Shown: piece after piece, positions 44,150 to 56,470 of the stretch
Position numbering within the stretch: the first letter of the stretch is position 1
Layout: the number at the start of each line of letters is the position of its first letter
NCBI GenBank assembly: GCA_947652115.1
Contig: OX393563.1
Coordinates: forward strand, 11,345,006-11,409,005
Reading direction: 5' to 3'
DNA: 64,000 bases
DNA from: Blastomussa wellsi
Taxonomy: Eukaryota > Cnidaria > Anthozoa > Scleractinia > Plerogyridae
Notes under the pieces: generated by a model
Database searches by the model: none
Told to the model about the DNA's origin: nothing
Seen by the model: the letters and a program-made list of their open reading frames with translations, nothing else
Made by a program: the position numbers and the translations under genes

Positions 44150-47100
44150 CTGGATTTCGCTCACGGGCTTTACTCGCTGCCTGCAACCACAAGAAATGAA
44201 TGGTTTGTTAACAATGGACAAAAACTTGGAACAAGAACGACGATACGAAAAATAATAACACGATAAAATATTACACATTGCCACAAACAACAAGCGCCTT
44301 GCACAACTTACAAAGGGATGAAACTCATCAAGAAGGCAGGTTTGATGAAGATACATTAAGTCTTCTGAGTAAGGTGTTATAGAAAATAATGCGATCTGGC
44401 TAGAAGTTAAATAAAACTCTCTTAAACATTGTCAGCAAAAGAAAGGAAAAAAATAAGCCAAAAGTGGGGAGGGTCGGTACTTCCTCGCACGAAAATTGAA
44501 AGTTTTTTCATTGTTGACCAACTTCATTGGAACCCATCACAGCGGTGGTTTTGCGTTTAATTATTAATCCCATTGAATCGTACCAATAACACATATTCCT
44601 CAAGTCAAAATAATTGAGCAATTCAGTTTATAAACACAACGAACGAAATCAATCTTGCGGAAAAGAAAGAATTCACGCGCGCCATGAGAGAAAAATGCTT
44701 CATAAAGAGACACGAAAACACAATGTCAAAGTGAATCCCCAAATTTGCTCCTTTCGTATCGCGCTATCAAAAACGGAATGCAAAGCCACATAAAAAAGCA
44801 GATGGTGGAAGAGCAATGTGGTCATGATAACTTGCTTGCTTTTAAGAAATAAGTGAAGAACAATTTAAGAACACTGATTCCTAATTTTTTAATTGAACAT
44901 TGACAGTACATCGAGCAACAATTTGCATTTGCATGAGCTAGTTCGAAATTTATTCCCAAGCAAAACTGCATTCGTTCTATGAATTAAAACATTTTTAACA
45001 TCTTGACCCTGCTTTTTTTACATCGCTTACCCAGCGGCGAGAAACTTCCTGCTCTGAAAATTTCATACGTGCTTGATTTGTATATATTTTCTCCGTACTT
45101 TCTTGAAAGAATTTAGTTTCCATTCAGCCATACAAGACATTTTTCTTGGAAGATACGGCACTGGTGGGGGCAAATGAGCCATTTTTATACCTTATAATTG
45201 TTCTATTTTGAGAAGTGCCAATCCTAAGAAAGCGACAACCTCGTTCCCTTCGAAAGACAACGACTCCGCAAAGATATGGAAATCAACTCCATCAGAACAT
45301 TCCGTTCATTTTCCTATTTCATGCGACGTACATGTAAGGCCTTAGTTTCGGGACTCGAAACAAACACGCCACTGAGACATACAGGCTCTTGCACCAACGA
45401 ACACTTCTAATGAGTATTGTTAGCCCGCGAGACTGAGCAATCAGGTTCAGTTTCGCCTGGTGCTTCACGGTGACACGAAGAGAAAATTACCAGCGGCTGC
45501 CAAAGGGTAAACTACCGCCACACGTCATGGATACTAGAAATTAATCTATAGTATACACTATCACGAAAAGTTGGATAGAAGATATGGTATGTTAAAAGCT
45601 TAAAGCAAAGCAGGACTCATAGATCCTTTGCAAGAGCAAGGACGAATGCTTTCCACGTGCGATCGTGAGGCAGTATTGCACGGCTGAAGCCAGTAGAAGG
45701 TTTCATTTGAAACCTGTGCTGAGAGACAAAAGAAACTTACAGATGAGTCAAAGAAAGGTCCAGGCAAGCGGAAAGTTTGAAGCGGTTCAACAGGAAGAGT
45801 GCAAGGATCATCCGCAGACTGGTGCTGGTGCTGGTGCCGGTGCCGCTGGGTCACGGCCTGCCTACAATTCTTCACATACTCATCCCAAGACATCTAACAA
45901 TTACCGGCAAACACAGACACACCCACGCAACATGCACAAGAAAAACAAAACAGACAAAACATCAGCACACGCTTCAGATTAAAGGGGCATCGTCACGGGG
46001 ATTTTTGCTGTTTTGGGGGTCAATTCTGCCCAAATCACTGCTTTGTGTCTGTTAATATTGTGCAAAAATACTCCAACAGACTAACAAAGATGAATTCAGA
46101 TGCAATTTTGGCAGAGAAAGAAGATCATAATATTTTTTGGCGATGTTTTTCAATGCATAGCTTAAAACTTGGCAAAGTTTTTCAAATAAGAATCCATTTC
46201 CATCCTCGTCATCTGTGACAGCATACATGAAAGAATCAATATTTTCAACATAGTACTATAGTCTTCGACAACAAAATTAGACCATTATTATTAGGTTTCC
46301 CTTGTTCCATCGACAGGTTTAAGCTTTTTAAAAATACTCTTAAACAGCGTGACAATGTCCCTTTAACACTTTAACTAAATTTTCTTTGATGTCAGTTTTA
46401 AAAGGACTAAGTGTTAAGTTTCGTCATCAGTGTCTCTGTATCTCCTTTGACAAAGATCGAAATCGATCTTGAATTACAGAAAGAAGTCTTAAGTGCAGGG
46501 TGTGAAAAGTGCAAAACGTCGGCACGTCACTCGAATCAACAAGAACCATATCAAGCGAGAGGGTTGAAAGCAGAGTACCACAGAAATATAGCGGAACACA
46601 GACCAAAACTGAAGGCAGACAGAAGGAGATATGCAAGATATCGTTGTAACCATCAAATAAAAACATTTTGGTTCGATACAGCGATTGAAGAGAACAACTA
46701 CGTTATTTCGGTCTCCCTTGAAAACGTTATTTGGGTCGTCACGCAACGCTTAATATTGCATGACGACACAAATAATGGCTGTGGAGGAGACGATCGTGCG
46801 CCGTGTGCCGTCTGAGAATGGTGCCGACAGGTTTCGGAATGCTTGTAGAGTCGGAAACAGTTCGGGTGCTTCCGGGAAAATTCGTTAAAAACCGTTCTTA
46901 TTCTTGCACTGTACGTCACTTGCAAGTTCGTAGTTCGTAATCCGTCTCAATCTTTCTCAATCTCATTCATCAATGTTCTGATTTCGTTCCTCGTTATGTT
47001 TTTGGTGGTTTTTGTACTATAGTAAACTACTACCTAGAGATTTTCTTTCAATTTTAAGGCAATTTTAAGCATGTAAATCCCAATCCTGCCTACCTTCTCC

Positions 47101-47430
47101 GCCGCACAGTATTCACAGGTCTCTTCGTGATCGGACTCGCTCCCTCCTGCTGTCTCCTTTTGCTCAACGTTTCTTGCCGCTAATCCCACTGCAAAAGTAC
47201 CACCCCTTTTCGCCTCAGCAGCTCTGTTGGTCCGTTCATCTTCGTCTGTTGAGGATCCCGAGTACGAGAGTTGCAGAGAGCGGCGCTGAGCCTTCCTTCT
47301 CGAACTGTAAGGAGCTCGGTCAGGAATGGCCTCACTTAGAGGCCTCGCCTGCCTTCTTGTCTGCGGTTTGTTGCTAATGAATCCTACATCAGGGAGATCG
47401 GCAGGATCCTCTTCTGTTTTGTAACGACCC
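44150..47430 (-). CDS. Probable upstream exons of the APBA-like gene (three exons)
   Basis: Exons 47430-47094 (112 codons open, acceptor GGACACAG, donor GAGAAG before GTAGGC), 45893-45741 (51 codons, acceptor TTGTTAG, donor GTAAGT) and 44180-44150 (31 nt, acceptor GTTGCAG, donor CCAG before GTAAGA). Phases fit together: 0 into 45893, 0 into 44180, then 1. They read GRYKTEEDPADLPDVGFIS...CEYCAAEK, then MSWDEYVKNCRQAVTQ with an RHRHQHQHQ run, then AASKARERNP. At least one unseen exon (phase 1 in, 2 out) is needed before 40296. No domain is recognised, so membership in the APBA gene is inference from strand, order and phase. Confidence 0.45.
45979..46366. mobile_element. TTAA-flanked MITE
   Basis: It starts TTAAAGGGGCATCGTCACGG and ends GCGTGACAATGTCCCTTTAA; the ends are inverse complements with TTAA at both borders. 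Same end type as 26101-26450. Confidence 0.75.
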
Positions 47431-48757
47431 CTGTGTCCTGAAACTTTAAGTCCAACACAAGATGACTGACACGTGGCAACGTGATTAATATTCTACCGTG
47501 CACCAAATTTGAAAAACACTTCTATCTATTCCCCTCGCAAGTCTAAATCGCTTATCTTTTGGTAGCAATCCCTAGCGGGACAAATTACCTAACTGAAAAC
47601 ACGAGGAGAAACCGTGTAGACGTCACGGGTCCATTGGCTGGCTAGACAGTTTCATTTTCCAAATATGGTGGGTACCTGTTAATTTGAACTGATTCGCAGG
47701 ACAGTACATTACTAACAGTATCTACTCTTAAAAGACTACATCTACTCTACTCAGCATCTACTCTAAAGACTAAAGGAAATTGGGGATGGCTATATTATGG
47801 AAATTAGTAGCTGATGGAATCACTTGCCAACAGCAAGTTGATGCAGGCTTCTACCTTATTGTCAACATCAAATTTCACACGATTAGGAACTAAAGTGGAA
47901 ATTAAATTCAGTTAAGAACAAACAGTCCAACTCCAGCCACAACAAACAGCTGGACATTTCCGATGACAGGCCTGCAACAGTGACAGTCTTCCATTACAGG
48001 AGTCGTTTTGATTACCACGTTGACTGCCACTACTTGAAAATACAAGGATTTCGGTTCGTCTAATATAGTGTCTAAATTCCACATTTTATTGGACAAGGGA
48101 GATAAAACATTTCATAATGATAAAACACGGAAAAGATTATCGATTTTAAAATCCCCGGGCACCACCATGATGGATTTTATTTGGTTATTGGGTTGTCCTT
48201 ATTGTTATTAATAAGAGGTTCATTTGTGTGAAACAATGGGACAATGCACTGACGTCATAAAATCCAAAATGGCAGCGGGCACTAAATTTATTATCCTTTT
48301 CTTGTTTTGTGAGTATGAAATGTTCTATTTCCCTCATACGGTAAAATTTGTAAACACTATTTTAGACAACATAACGTAAACTTGTTTCAAAGTCGAGGTT
48401 CCCTTTGATGAATTCAACTAGTTTTACATCATTGGAAAAGTGTTATATTTACATAGATTCAAGTCAATTACTCTAAGTTGGAAGCAGATTTAACCTGTAA
48501 ACCAATTTAACCTATACATGCCAGGTTTTTTTTCAACATTTGGCCCTTTAAAAACAAAATTTTATGTCTGGTTGGGTGCAATTCTATGCAAAGAAGATAT
48601 TTGGGTATCAGCAGCTCAGATGTGATAAGACAACTTGCTATTAAGCAATGTGAACAAGGGGCATCTTTCACATTACTACAGCTACACTCAACATATCTTT
48701 AGACATCATCATCAAGGAAATTAGAATATTTGGTAACGGTAACATGAATTTACTTAC

Positions 48758-51700
48758 AAACTTTTCTCCCAGCCAAACTTCCTGACTCATACTCCTTTAA
48801 CAAAGATGCTTTCTGTGCAATAAGCTTATGAATCTCATCATCTCTGCAAAGCCAAACATGTTTGCTCCGATCGTGGGTGTGGCCACTGTGCCTGTGAGCG
48901 CCACCATGATCATGCCGGTTAGAGTGTGACGAAAGTTTTTCTTGTGAACTGGAAAGATGGCCATTACTTGTCGGTCTTGCCCTTGGCTTGGCTGCTTTTA
49001 CTTCAGCCGAAGTTTTAGCATGAATATGCATGTCAGTGTGTCGCTTCATTTCATGATTAACAGCATCTTCATAGTCAATTACAGCAGCAATAGGCTTGCT
49101 AGCAGTCTTTTTTGATTTGGTCTTTCGTACTTCAGTATTTTCTGTGGGCCTTTCCTTTTCCTTATGAGACGTCGTAACAGTAGGGTTTGATTTCTTTTGC
49201 CTGGAAACTGATTCAGAAGAGCTTGTTTTCCGAGGCAGCTTTTGGCTTGTTAAAGAATCTGACGTTGCATCGCTATCACTTTTCCGTGGTTTCTTTGCTT
49301 CCTTCTTCGCTTTGCTGGCAGGCAAATTTACTTCTTCTTCATGCTTAATATGTGGACGTGAATTAGCTGGTACATCGCTAGCTGGTCTCGCCTTTTTCTT
49401 TTCTTTTGTTGGCAAAGTCTGTTCACCTCGCTTCTTTTCAACAGTGCCTCTCTGTTGTTCACTAGCACCAGTATGGAGAGATGACGCCGAAGCTGATTTC
49501 ACCTTTCCAGCTTTTGCTACAGTTTTCTTTTCCACACTGGGTGCTTCAGTCACCCTTGGACTTTCTTTGCCATCTTTCCTTTGTTTTTCTGGCTTTTGCT
49601 TCATATCTGTTTTCTCTACACTCTTATCTGTAGCTTTGACTTTTGTTCTCATAGGTTTTGTTGTAGTGTCAACTGGCTTGGCAGTTGTCACATTTTTCGA
49701 TATATTTTTCACCTCATCTTTTATGCTTTTCTTTTCAGCTTTAACTTGTTCAAGTTTAGGTGGGTTATCTTTTGTCGCCTTTTTAAGGTATTTTCCAGGC
49801 TCACTTTTTAAATCATGATTGGATGAGTTTTTGGAATGTCCATGTGCACGTTTCTTTTCATCTTTTAGGCTGCTTTTTGAATTAAGTCCTTTGTCAACCT
49901 TTTCCTTTTTCTTTGACTCAGTTGTCTGTTGAGTTTCGACCACCTTTGTCTGTTCTGCTTCACTCTTGAGAGTGTCCAGAAATGTTTTCTTTAGTTTATC
50001 AACCTCTAAACTCTCTGCATTAATCTTTGAGGTTTTGTTCGCACTCTTATGTGGAGGCAGATCAAAATCTTCCACATCCCATTCCAGCTCATTATCATCT
50101 TCAATGGGAACAAATTCTGGAGATTCATCACTGTCCTGGTCACTTTCATCATCAGGATCTTCTTTACTTAAACCAACTGGCTGGCCATTATTATGACCAT
50201 GATTTGCACTAACATGTACAGCACCTTTGTCTTTATTAAGATTGCTGCTGATTGCTGCGTCTTCTGCAACACTGGGTTCCTCACCATCCTCCTCAACATG
50301 TTCCCCGTTATCCTCCTTTTCAGCTTCGTGTGAATCTTCCTCAGGGAGTGCTGAGCTGCTCACATCATCAGCAACAGAGGCAGCATTTACCTCTTCCACT
50401 ATGTCCAGTGTCACCTCATGGTCACTCTCCTTCTCATCAACAATGTCATCATCACTGTTATCAGATTGGTTCTGCAATGTAATTTGCCTTTCGGCTTCTG
50501 CAGGTGAATCAGATTGTTCACTCTCCTCTGAGTTTTCAATCTTAGGAGCAACAAACTCAGTAGAGTGCGGCACTGCTAGGGTGTGCCCTTCCACTTCCTC
50601 TTCATCGTCATCATCGGTATCCTCAATGTTATTATCCTGTTTCTCGTCATCATTATTGTCGCCACCATCATTATCACTGTTGTCACGATCATTATCAACC
50701 TCATCCACAGGTGAATCATGTGCATAACTTTCAACACTGTCGACATCAGCACTTGCTACATTTTCTGCATTAGCATAGCTCACTTCATTTTCTTCTTCAT
50801 CGTCTTCACTGTCAAAAGGTGGTGGTGCTTCTTTTACACCACTTTCACTGTCGCTGTCACTTTCAGAGTCTTCAGAACTTTTAACACCTCTCCTACCACT
50901 TGGTATGGAAGCTCTGTTATGGTTCAATTCCTCCTGGCTTCCAGTGTCAGGAGAGGTTGGCAACTCTTCCCCATCATCCGCGTTCTCAGCATTGTCGTCA
51001 CTGTCCAGAGGAGGGGGTCCATCTATGCCATCAACATCACTACCCTCCTCATCATCCTCATCACTATTTAACGGTGGCGGGCCGTCATTTACATCACTGT
51101 CACTGTTGCTTTCACTTGAAGTAGCTTGATCACCATACTGCATCTGTTCTTTAGAGTGTGCAACAATCTCAGTGTCACTGGATTCAGAAATGGCATCTCC
51201 ATCTTGTAGATCAATAAAACCAGTGTTCTTTGATGGCTCAAACATATCTACAAATATAATAGTATTGTTAGCGTTGATCTAACATTTATTTCATTATGAT
51301 AACAGTACTCTTCAATGTAGTTAGGCACTGTAGTTATCTCATCACCCATCTTGCAGTCACTCTGGCTCCAGCCAAGTTCTGAGGAACCTGACAGTATTCA
51401 TTGGGAGGCAGGGGAAGGCTGGAACAAGTTACAAGTAGTAATGGTCAAAATAGACAGATATGAGGCCAATTTAAATGGCAAAATGGTTCAGTTTAACACA
51501 TTCTAAGACCACACAATGGCAAAACCTCAAAAAGACAACAACAACAAAAGATGAGGGCAACTGTGAAATTCTATGCTTACCATACTCTGACAGTGGATAA
51601 CCTCCACAACTACAATAGTATCTAGAAGGCATTGGACTGCTTAATACCATTCTACCAAATGTCAAAAATCTTTTCATCATTAAGTTTCCGCCAACACTCC

Positions 51701-54089
51701 AATAATATTATCTCGCAGATGTATTTGAAATGATCACTTGACAGAAGTAGCCTTCACTTAAATATACACAGTATTGAAACTTCAACTGACATTAATTTTA
51801 TGATATTGGTTCACAAATTAACATCAGAAAAAACAGAGGACTTCATTATATTTTCAGCTGTAAAATTTAGCCAAGCAATATTGTTCATTTATTTTTGACA
51901 TTTTGCCATTTGATAGGTGGATTGTCAATGTGCAAATCAAGCTCAGTAATTTTCAGGGTTCATTACACTACTGGCTTATGCTGCTTGTCAATGCATCATC
52001 TCTGTCTAATTGTCAGGGAATAAATTTTACTACTGACAGTGTAGATAAAGGTTCTGTAAAGTCAATATCAAAGATCATTACTGTCATGGTTTATTACCAT
52101 CTTTAAAATAAATTAACCACATGAATAGAGTGGAAAACAGGTTGAATGATCATAGCTATGAAAAGATGTGCAGAATTTGTTAAGGAGAAGATATGAAAAC
52201 CCAACATTTCCTATCTCTCTCTATTTATTACATACGTGGCAATGGATTCTTTCCATCATTTATTATTAATATATATGAATAAAAGTGAAAGCCAATATTT
52301 AAGTCTCAATATCAAAAAACAAATTCTCCTATCTGCTATGCATACATTTTGCACAACTTCAGGGAATGAAGTTTCACAGGACATTTCCCGACATTATTAC
52401 ATAGATGCAAGTTTGTCTAGTATAGTTTTTTCAAAAGTAAGGTGCAACAAGGCTTGTTTCTTTGTACAACTACCAAATGCATAACATCTGGTTTTATCAG
52501 AAGATAATCTGTGACAATTTAATTAATTTTGACAAAAAACCACAATAAAAGCACTATCTGATTAGTTCTTCAAAATTAATTTAATTTATTAGGAATATAA
52601 ATTGCTAACAGAGCTACAATGTAGGGAATAGGAAAGCAATGTTCATGTATATTTAATTTAAGCAAAACACAATTGATAAAATTGAACAAGACAATCTAAT
52701 AAATTCCCCCAAGTTATGGTGGTCAGATAAAAGAAACATTTCTCATTACCATTTTTTATCGATACACACTTCAACTTTCTACAATAATAATAATTTATTA
52801 TTATTTTTACACAATTAACTACTATTTTATTAGTGCTTAAAGAGCCAATAAAGTGAAAAAATTTTGAAGCAATATTGGTGGTCAATGTTTACTTCTGGAA
52901 AAGACCAAAGACGAATGATATTAAAGAGTAAAATCTGACTTTTTGGGCACCTAAAGTTAAAAGCATCATGGCCAAGAAGGAAATTCCACCCTGATGTGTG
53001 TGTAGACATATGCTGGCAATGGTCTTGAAATATTCCTTACTAAATATCCACAGATCCACCTAATTAAATAGATGTATGCAACTGCTTCTATCATCAGTTA
53101 TACATCATACCTTGCCCCAGTCTCTCCTGAAACTGGAGCCATGTTCTGTGTTCTCTCTTTCACATTATTTGCTTTTAGCCTTTTCAAAACGTAAACATAA
53201 CAGAACACCATTACAATAACTTTTGCCTGATTCCACTACACAATACAAAGTTTCTTTATTTGCAAAAACTTAAATAATTAATTGCAATTCTTAATTTTTA
53301 AATAATTAAATTAATTGATTTTAATAAATAGAGCAGTTTTCAATTTGAGTGTCTAAAGAACAAACCAAAGCAACCACTCTGGCCAATCACAAAACATACA
53401 GACAATCCAGTGAACCAATTGAAGCTTGAAGAAAACGCATGAAGCTGGCAAGAAGCACAGAAAAACAAGCACAGGCAACCAGTCACAAGTTTTTAGTGTT
53501 ACTTACTTGTGGTTGGTTGAGTTTTTATAAACCAACCGGCAAGCATATAGTTATGCTAAACAAATGCAAATGCAAATTACTCAAGTGAAAATCACTCTAT
53601 ATAGAATACTGGTAATAATTATATCACATAATATAATAAGCCCAATTATGGATGCATTAGGACTGGTATTAGTTGTCTTAGTTTTATGCTTTTGTTTCTA
53701 TTTTCTGTTTCTATTTTGTTTCTTTATTATATAAAACATATAGATTCCATGTTGCCGTGCATCTGTTCAGTAATAGACCACTGAAGGTGTCAAAATGTGT
53801 TACGAACATCAGTGACACTTGGCTATTGCCTTGCGTGCCACTTTTTTGTTCTTACCACATTTTGACATCATCACTGATCTACTACAGAACAGAAACACAA
53901 CAACATGGAATGATTAGTGTATCTGTGTACCTGAGTATTCCATGACTAGATCTTTGTGATCTACCGATAGATCCACAGGCACGTCATCAAATGGTGGTAC
54001 TGTACTTCCTCCAGATATAACTACAGCATGCCCAGGTTTACTCATTCCTCTTTTCTTTAACCTCTCTTTCTCCGCTACGGCATGTTTAC
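48758..54089 (-). CDS. Unrecognised acidic then lysine-rich protein, two exons seen
   Basis: Exon 54089-53931 (acceptor GCTCTAG, donor CTCAG before GTACAC) joins exon 51247-48758 (acceptor TTTGTAG, donor AAAGTTT before GTAAGT). The split codon G+AT makes Asp, so DLVMEYSDMFEPSKNTG reads through. Neither end is complete: the first exon needs an upstream exon (phase 1) and the large exon ends in phase 1. The large exon encodes 829 codons. First come about 400 Asp/Glu/Ser-rich residues with the repeated motif DGPPPLNSD, DGPPPLDSD and EAPPPFDSE, then WDVEDFDLPP. A long Lys/Ser/Thr-rich part follows, then a His-rich HSNRHDHGGAHRHSGHTH. The end is well-ordered looking (VWLCRDDEIHKLIAQKASLL). No catalytic domain is seen. 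Probably an intrinsically disordered nuclear or scaffold protein; I do not recognise the family. Confidence 0.7.
51248..53930. other. Intron of the acidic-protein gene
   Basis: AT-rich sequence with short frames only (51903-52106, 52236-52484). It contains the foldback 53744-53912. No additional exon with convincing splice sites was found. Confidence 0.45.
53744..53912. mobile_element. Foldback MITE beside a splice donor
   Basis: ATTCCATGTTGCCGTGC and GGTGTCAAAATGTG at the left are mirrored by CACATTTTGACATC and CAACATGGAAT at the right, with TCTGTTCAGTAATAGA/TCTACTACAGAACAGA between. The right end is 19 bp from the donor at 53931 of the acidic-protein gene. Confidence 0.75.
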
Positions 54090-54339
54090 CTAGAGCAATT
54101 TAAGCTTTTGTTTTACAATATATTTTTCCAAACTTCTTCCTTAATGGCCATATTTCATTCACATCAATGCAAATACATTTGGTAAAAGGACAATATGCCA
54201 CCTTTATTTTAAGTTACAGTACAACAGTAGCTGTTCAGGTTAACAGAGCTTATTAATAACTGGAAAATAACTTATTAATAACTTGGCTTAGCCATCATGG
54301 CATATGAGCTATTACATGGAATAAAACACCAATAAATGA

Positions 54340-54500
54340 TCTTTGTACTTGCAGAACAAAGTGCGCAATACCAAGCGGGCAAGATAGCTCCATCTTGACC
54401 ACTCGGGTAGCCAATCACAGAGTGTGATTTGATTCATTTTGCCCGCCCACAGAGCTAGTAATATAATAAGCACTATTATTAAAGGGATGAGTGCAAGTGG
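54340..54500. repeat. Dispersed repeat fragment with CGGGCAAGATAGCTCCATCT
   Basis: GCGCAATACCAAGCGGGCAA, GCCAATCACAGAGTGTG and ATTTGATTCATTTTGCCCGC form a compact inverted arrangement around a GGGCAAGAT/TTTTGCCCGCC pair. A minus frame through it (54312-54599) is hydrophobic by chance and has no family features. Confidence 0.35.
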
Positions 54501-54649
54501 AGATAGAGTACCTGTTAGACCTTGGGAATGCATTGAACATACTAAACAACAAGAAATTATCAACAGGGGAAATAATTGAAGGTAGAGATTCTTTTCCAAT
54601 TTTCAGCTCCCCTACAAAATTGTAAAGGTTGCCAAGAGAGGGGGTTGCA

Positions 54650-55066
54650 TAAGAGGGGGGGCGTTAGGGCTTGCGGTGATGCAGTTTTGCGTTATTTTTG
54701 GTGCGGTTTTGCGGTATTGCGGTTTTAAAACACTAAGCGGTTTACGGTTATTACAACCTTTAAGTCACGGTTTTCGGTGAAAAAGTGTCTGCGGTGATAT
54801 CACTCTTTAGAACAGTCTGCATTTGGTTAGTAGTAAATAGAGTATAATAGTGTAGTACAATATACCATTGGCGTTATGATGGTATGTTTAATATTAACGC
54901 ACAATGCTATCAGAATATATCACAAGTCTTGCTGACCTCAGCTTTCATATTGTGGCCTCCATGTACGTGCGGTTTCGGTATTCGGGAAAAAATCTGATGC
55001 GGTTTGCGGTTTTTTGTCATATTTCTGTGAGGTTTTATGGTTTTCGGACCCCCTTACGCCCCCCTC
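54650..55066. mobile_element. Element with iterated GCGGTTT motif, both ends present
   Basis: The left end GGGGGGCGTTAGGGCTTGCGG and right end GGACCCCCTTACGCCCCCC are imperfect inverse complements. The body repeats GCGGTTTTGCGGT, GCGGTTTACGG, GCGGTTTGCGG and TGCGGTTTCGG many times near both ends. Partial copies are at 60428-60575 and 62518-62725. The motif clusters look like transposase-binding sites, but this is inference. Confidence 0.65.
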
Positions 55067-56470
55067 ATATAACATAGTCACATAATTTTTTTCTAAAAAC
55101 AGATTGACATAACAGTAGTGTATAAAATATTTATATTTTTCTCTTTACTGTCATGTGTGGCTGTATTTTTATCTCATACTGTCATGTATGCTTTATTGAA
55201 TGACGTAATATGTAATTTCTTGTATATTTGTTGAACTTTTGTCTTGTTAACCTGAATTTTATAAGTTTTAGCGTCCACACACTACCCACCAAGACTAGTT
55301 CTGCTATTTGTGGGTAGTGTGTAATTATGTAAAGTAAAAAATGTTCTGATTAAATAAAGCTGAACTGAACTGAATATTGGGGGAAAGGACAGGTGGAGTT
55401 TCAATACATGAGGAGGTTGATCCAGGCTCCAGACTTTTTTATTTATTATTATTATATTTTGTCTTCTTGATAAGACATTGTTATCTCTCAAAAGATAACA
55501 ATGATATTATCAAAGATGTCATCAACAAGCTGGTTATGCAACTAATTATGTGGCTTCCAGAGAAAGGCAGACAAAAGTGATTGACAGAAGCTTGTTGAAT
55601 GATCTGTTAAAGGGTATGTGCATAGATAACAAAATGTCAAAATTTAAGGCAGTACAATTATAACTGCCCAAGTCTTGTCTTAGTATTACAAGTCAAAATG
55701 AAAGGGCAAGTCCTTCAGCAAATCGATTAAGTAAGTAGTCAGGCAAGCATAAAATAACAGTGACAATAATAGTGAGTTTGTCGATGGTCGCCTGTGAAAT
55801 ATAGAATTTTTTACGTAAAACAGATGGTCTTGACCAAAGGCGTCAGTTCTGAAGCTGGAAAAATCCCTCATATTTCTTAAAAAGGTTCAATGGGAAAAAT
55901 CCGTTATTATAAGCATATTAGATATATTGCTTAGTTAGATTAATCAAGCCTTCCGGTATGTACACGATGTACGTCTTAAAATTCAAAATACAGTTTCTTT
56001 CTCTTTAAATTAAATCGTACCCCAAAGGTAGAATCGCCTCAACGGGTTAAATGTCGCAGACAGAAAGTATTTCCTGTACAGTACTTCTGAATGGCAGGAT
56101 GTGACTCAGTCAATTAAATGCTATTTGCTTTGACTCAATGATTGAATCGAAAATCAGCGCCTTCTGGGTGCGACGATTTTCGGAGTCTGACGAATTGACC
56201 GCGATTAACTTCATATTCTAGGACGGTTTTAAGGTTTCCCTGTACATATGACGGTTACTTATTGATTACAGTAAACAATAAATGACTTTTTACCTTTCCT
56301 TTTCCCTTTTAAATCATCTTTACCCGGATTCTTTTGCTCTGAAAATGTTAATTCGTGGCCGTCGGCATCCCCACTATCCGCCATTTGGAAGAAAACCTGA
56401 AATGACAGCACCCGGCCCAGACCTTTCAGTCCAACTCTTTAGCAAAGAACTGGAGCGAGCGCAAACCAAC

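Larger units (their letters stand above)
54090..56470. other. Spacer before MPHOSPH10
   Basis: It contains the repeat fragment 54340-54500, the GCGGTTT element 54650-55066, and about 1.4 kb of AT-rich DNA. The MPHOSPH10 promoter is presumably just before 56471. The missing upstream exon of the acidic-protein gene may also lie here, which would make the two genes head to head; no such exon was identified. Confidence 0.4.

Noticed and set aside
46411..46815. 134-codon plus-strand frame
   Set aside because: No domain, no splice support, lies next to a MITE and antisense to the likely APBA gene; probably chance.
49312..51129. Several plus-strand frames rich in Ser and Phe
   Set aside because: Antisense shadows of the acidic/lysine-rich exon 48758-51247, whose minus frame is open over 829 codons with good splice sites.
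54312..54599. 95-codon hydrophobic minus frame
   Set aside because: Lies across a dispersed repeat fragment; composition only, no start or splice evidence.
56282..56470. 63-residue N-terminal extension of MPHOSPH10
   Set aside because: The internal ATG at 56471 has a strong context and begins the family-like N-terminus; the upstream part looks like leader sequence.
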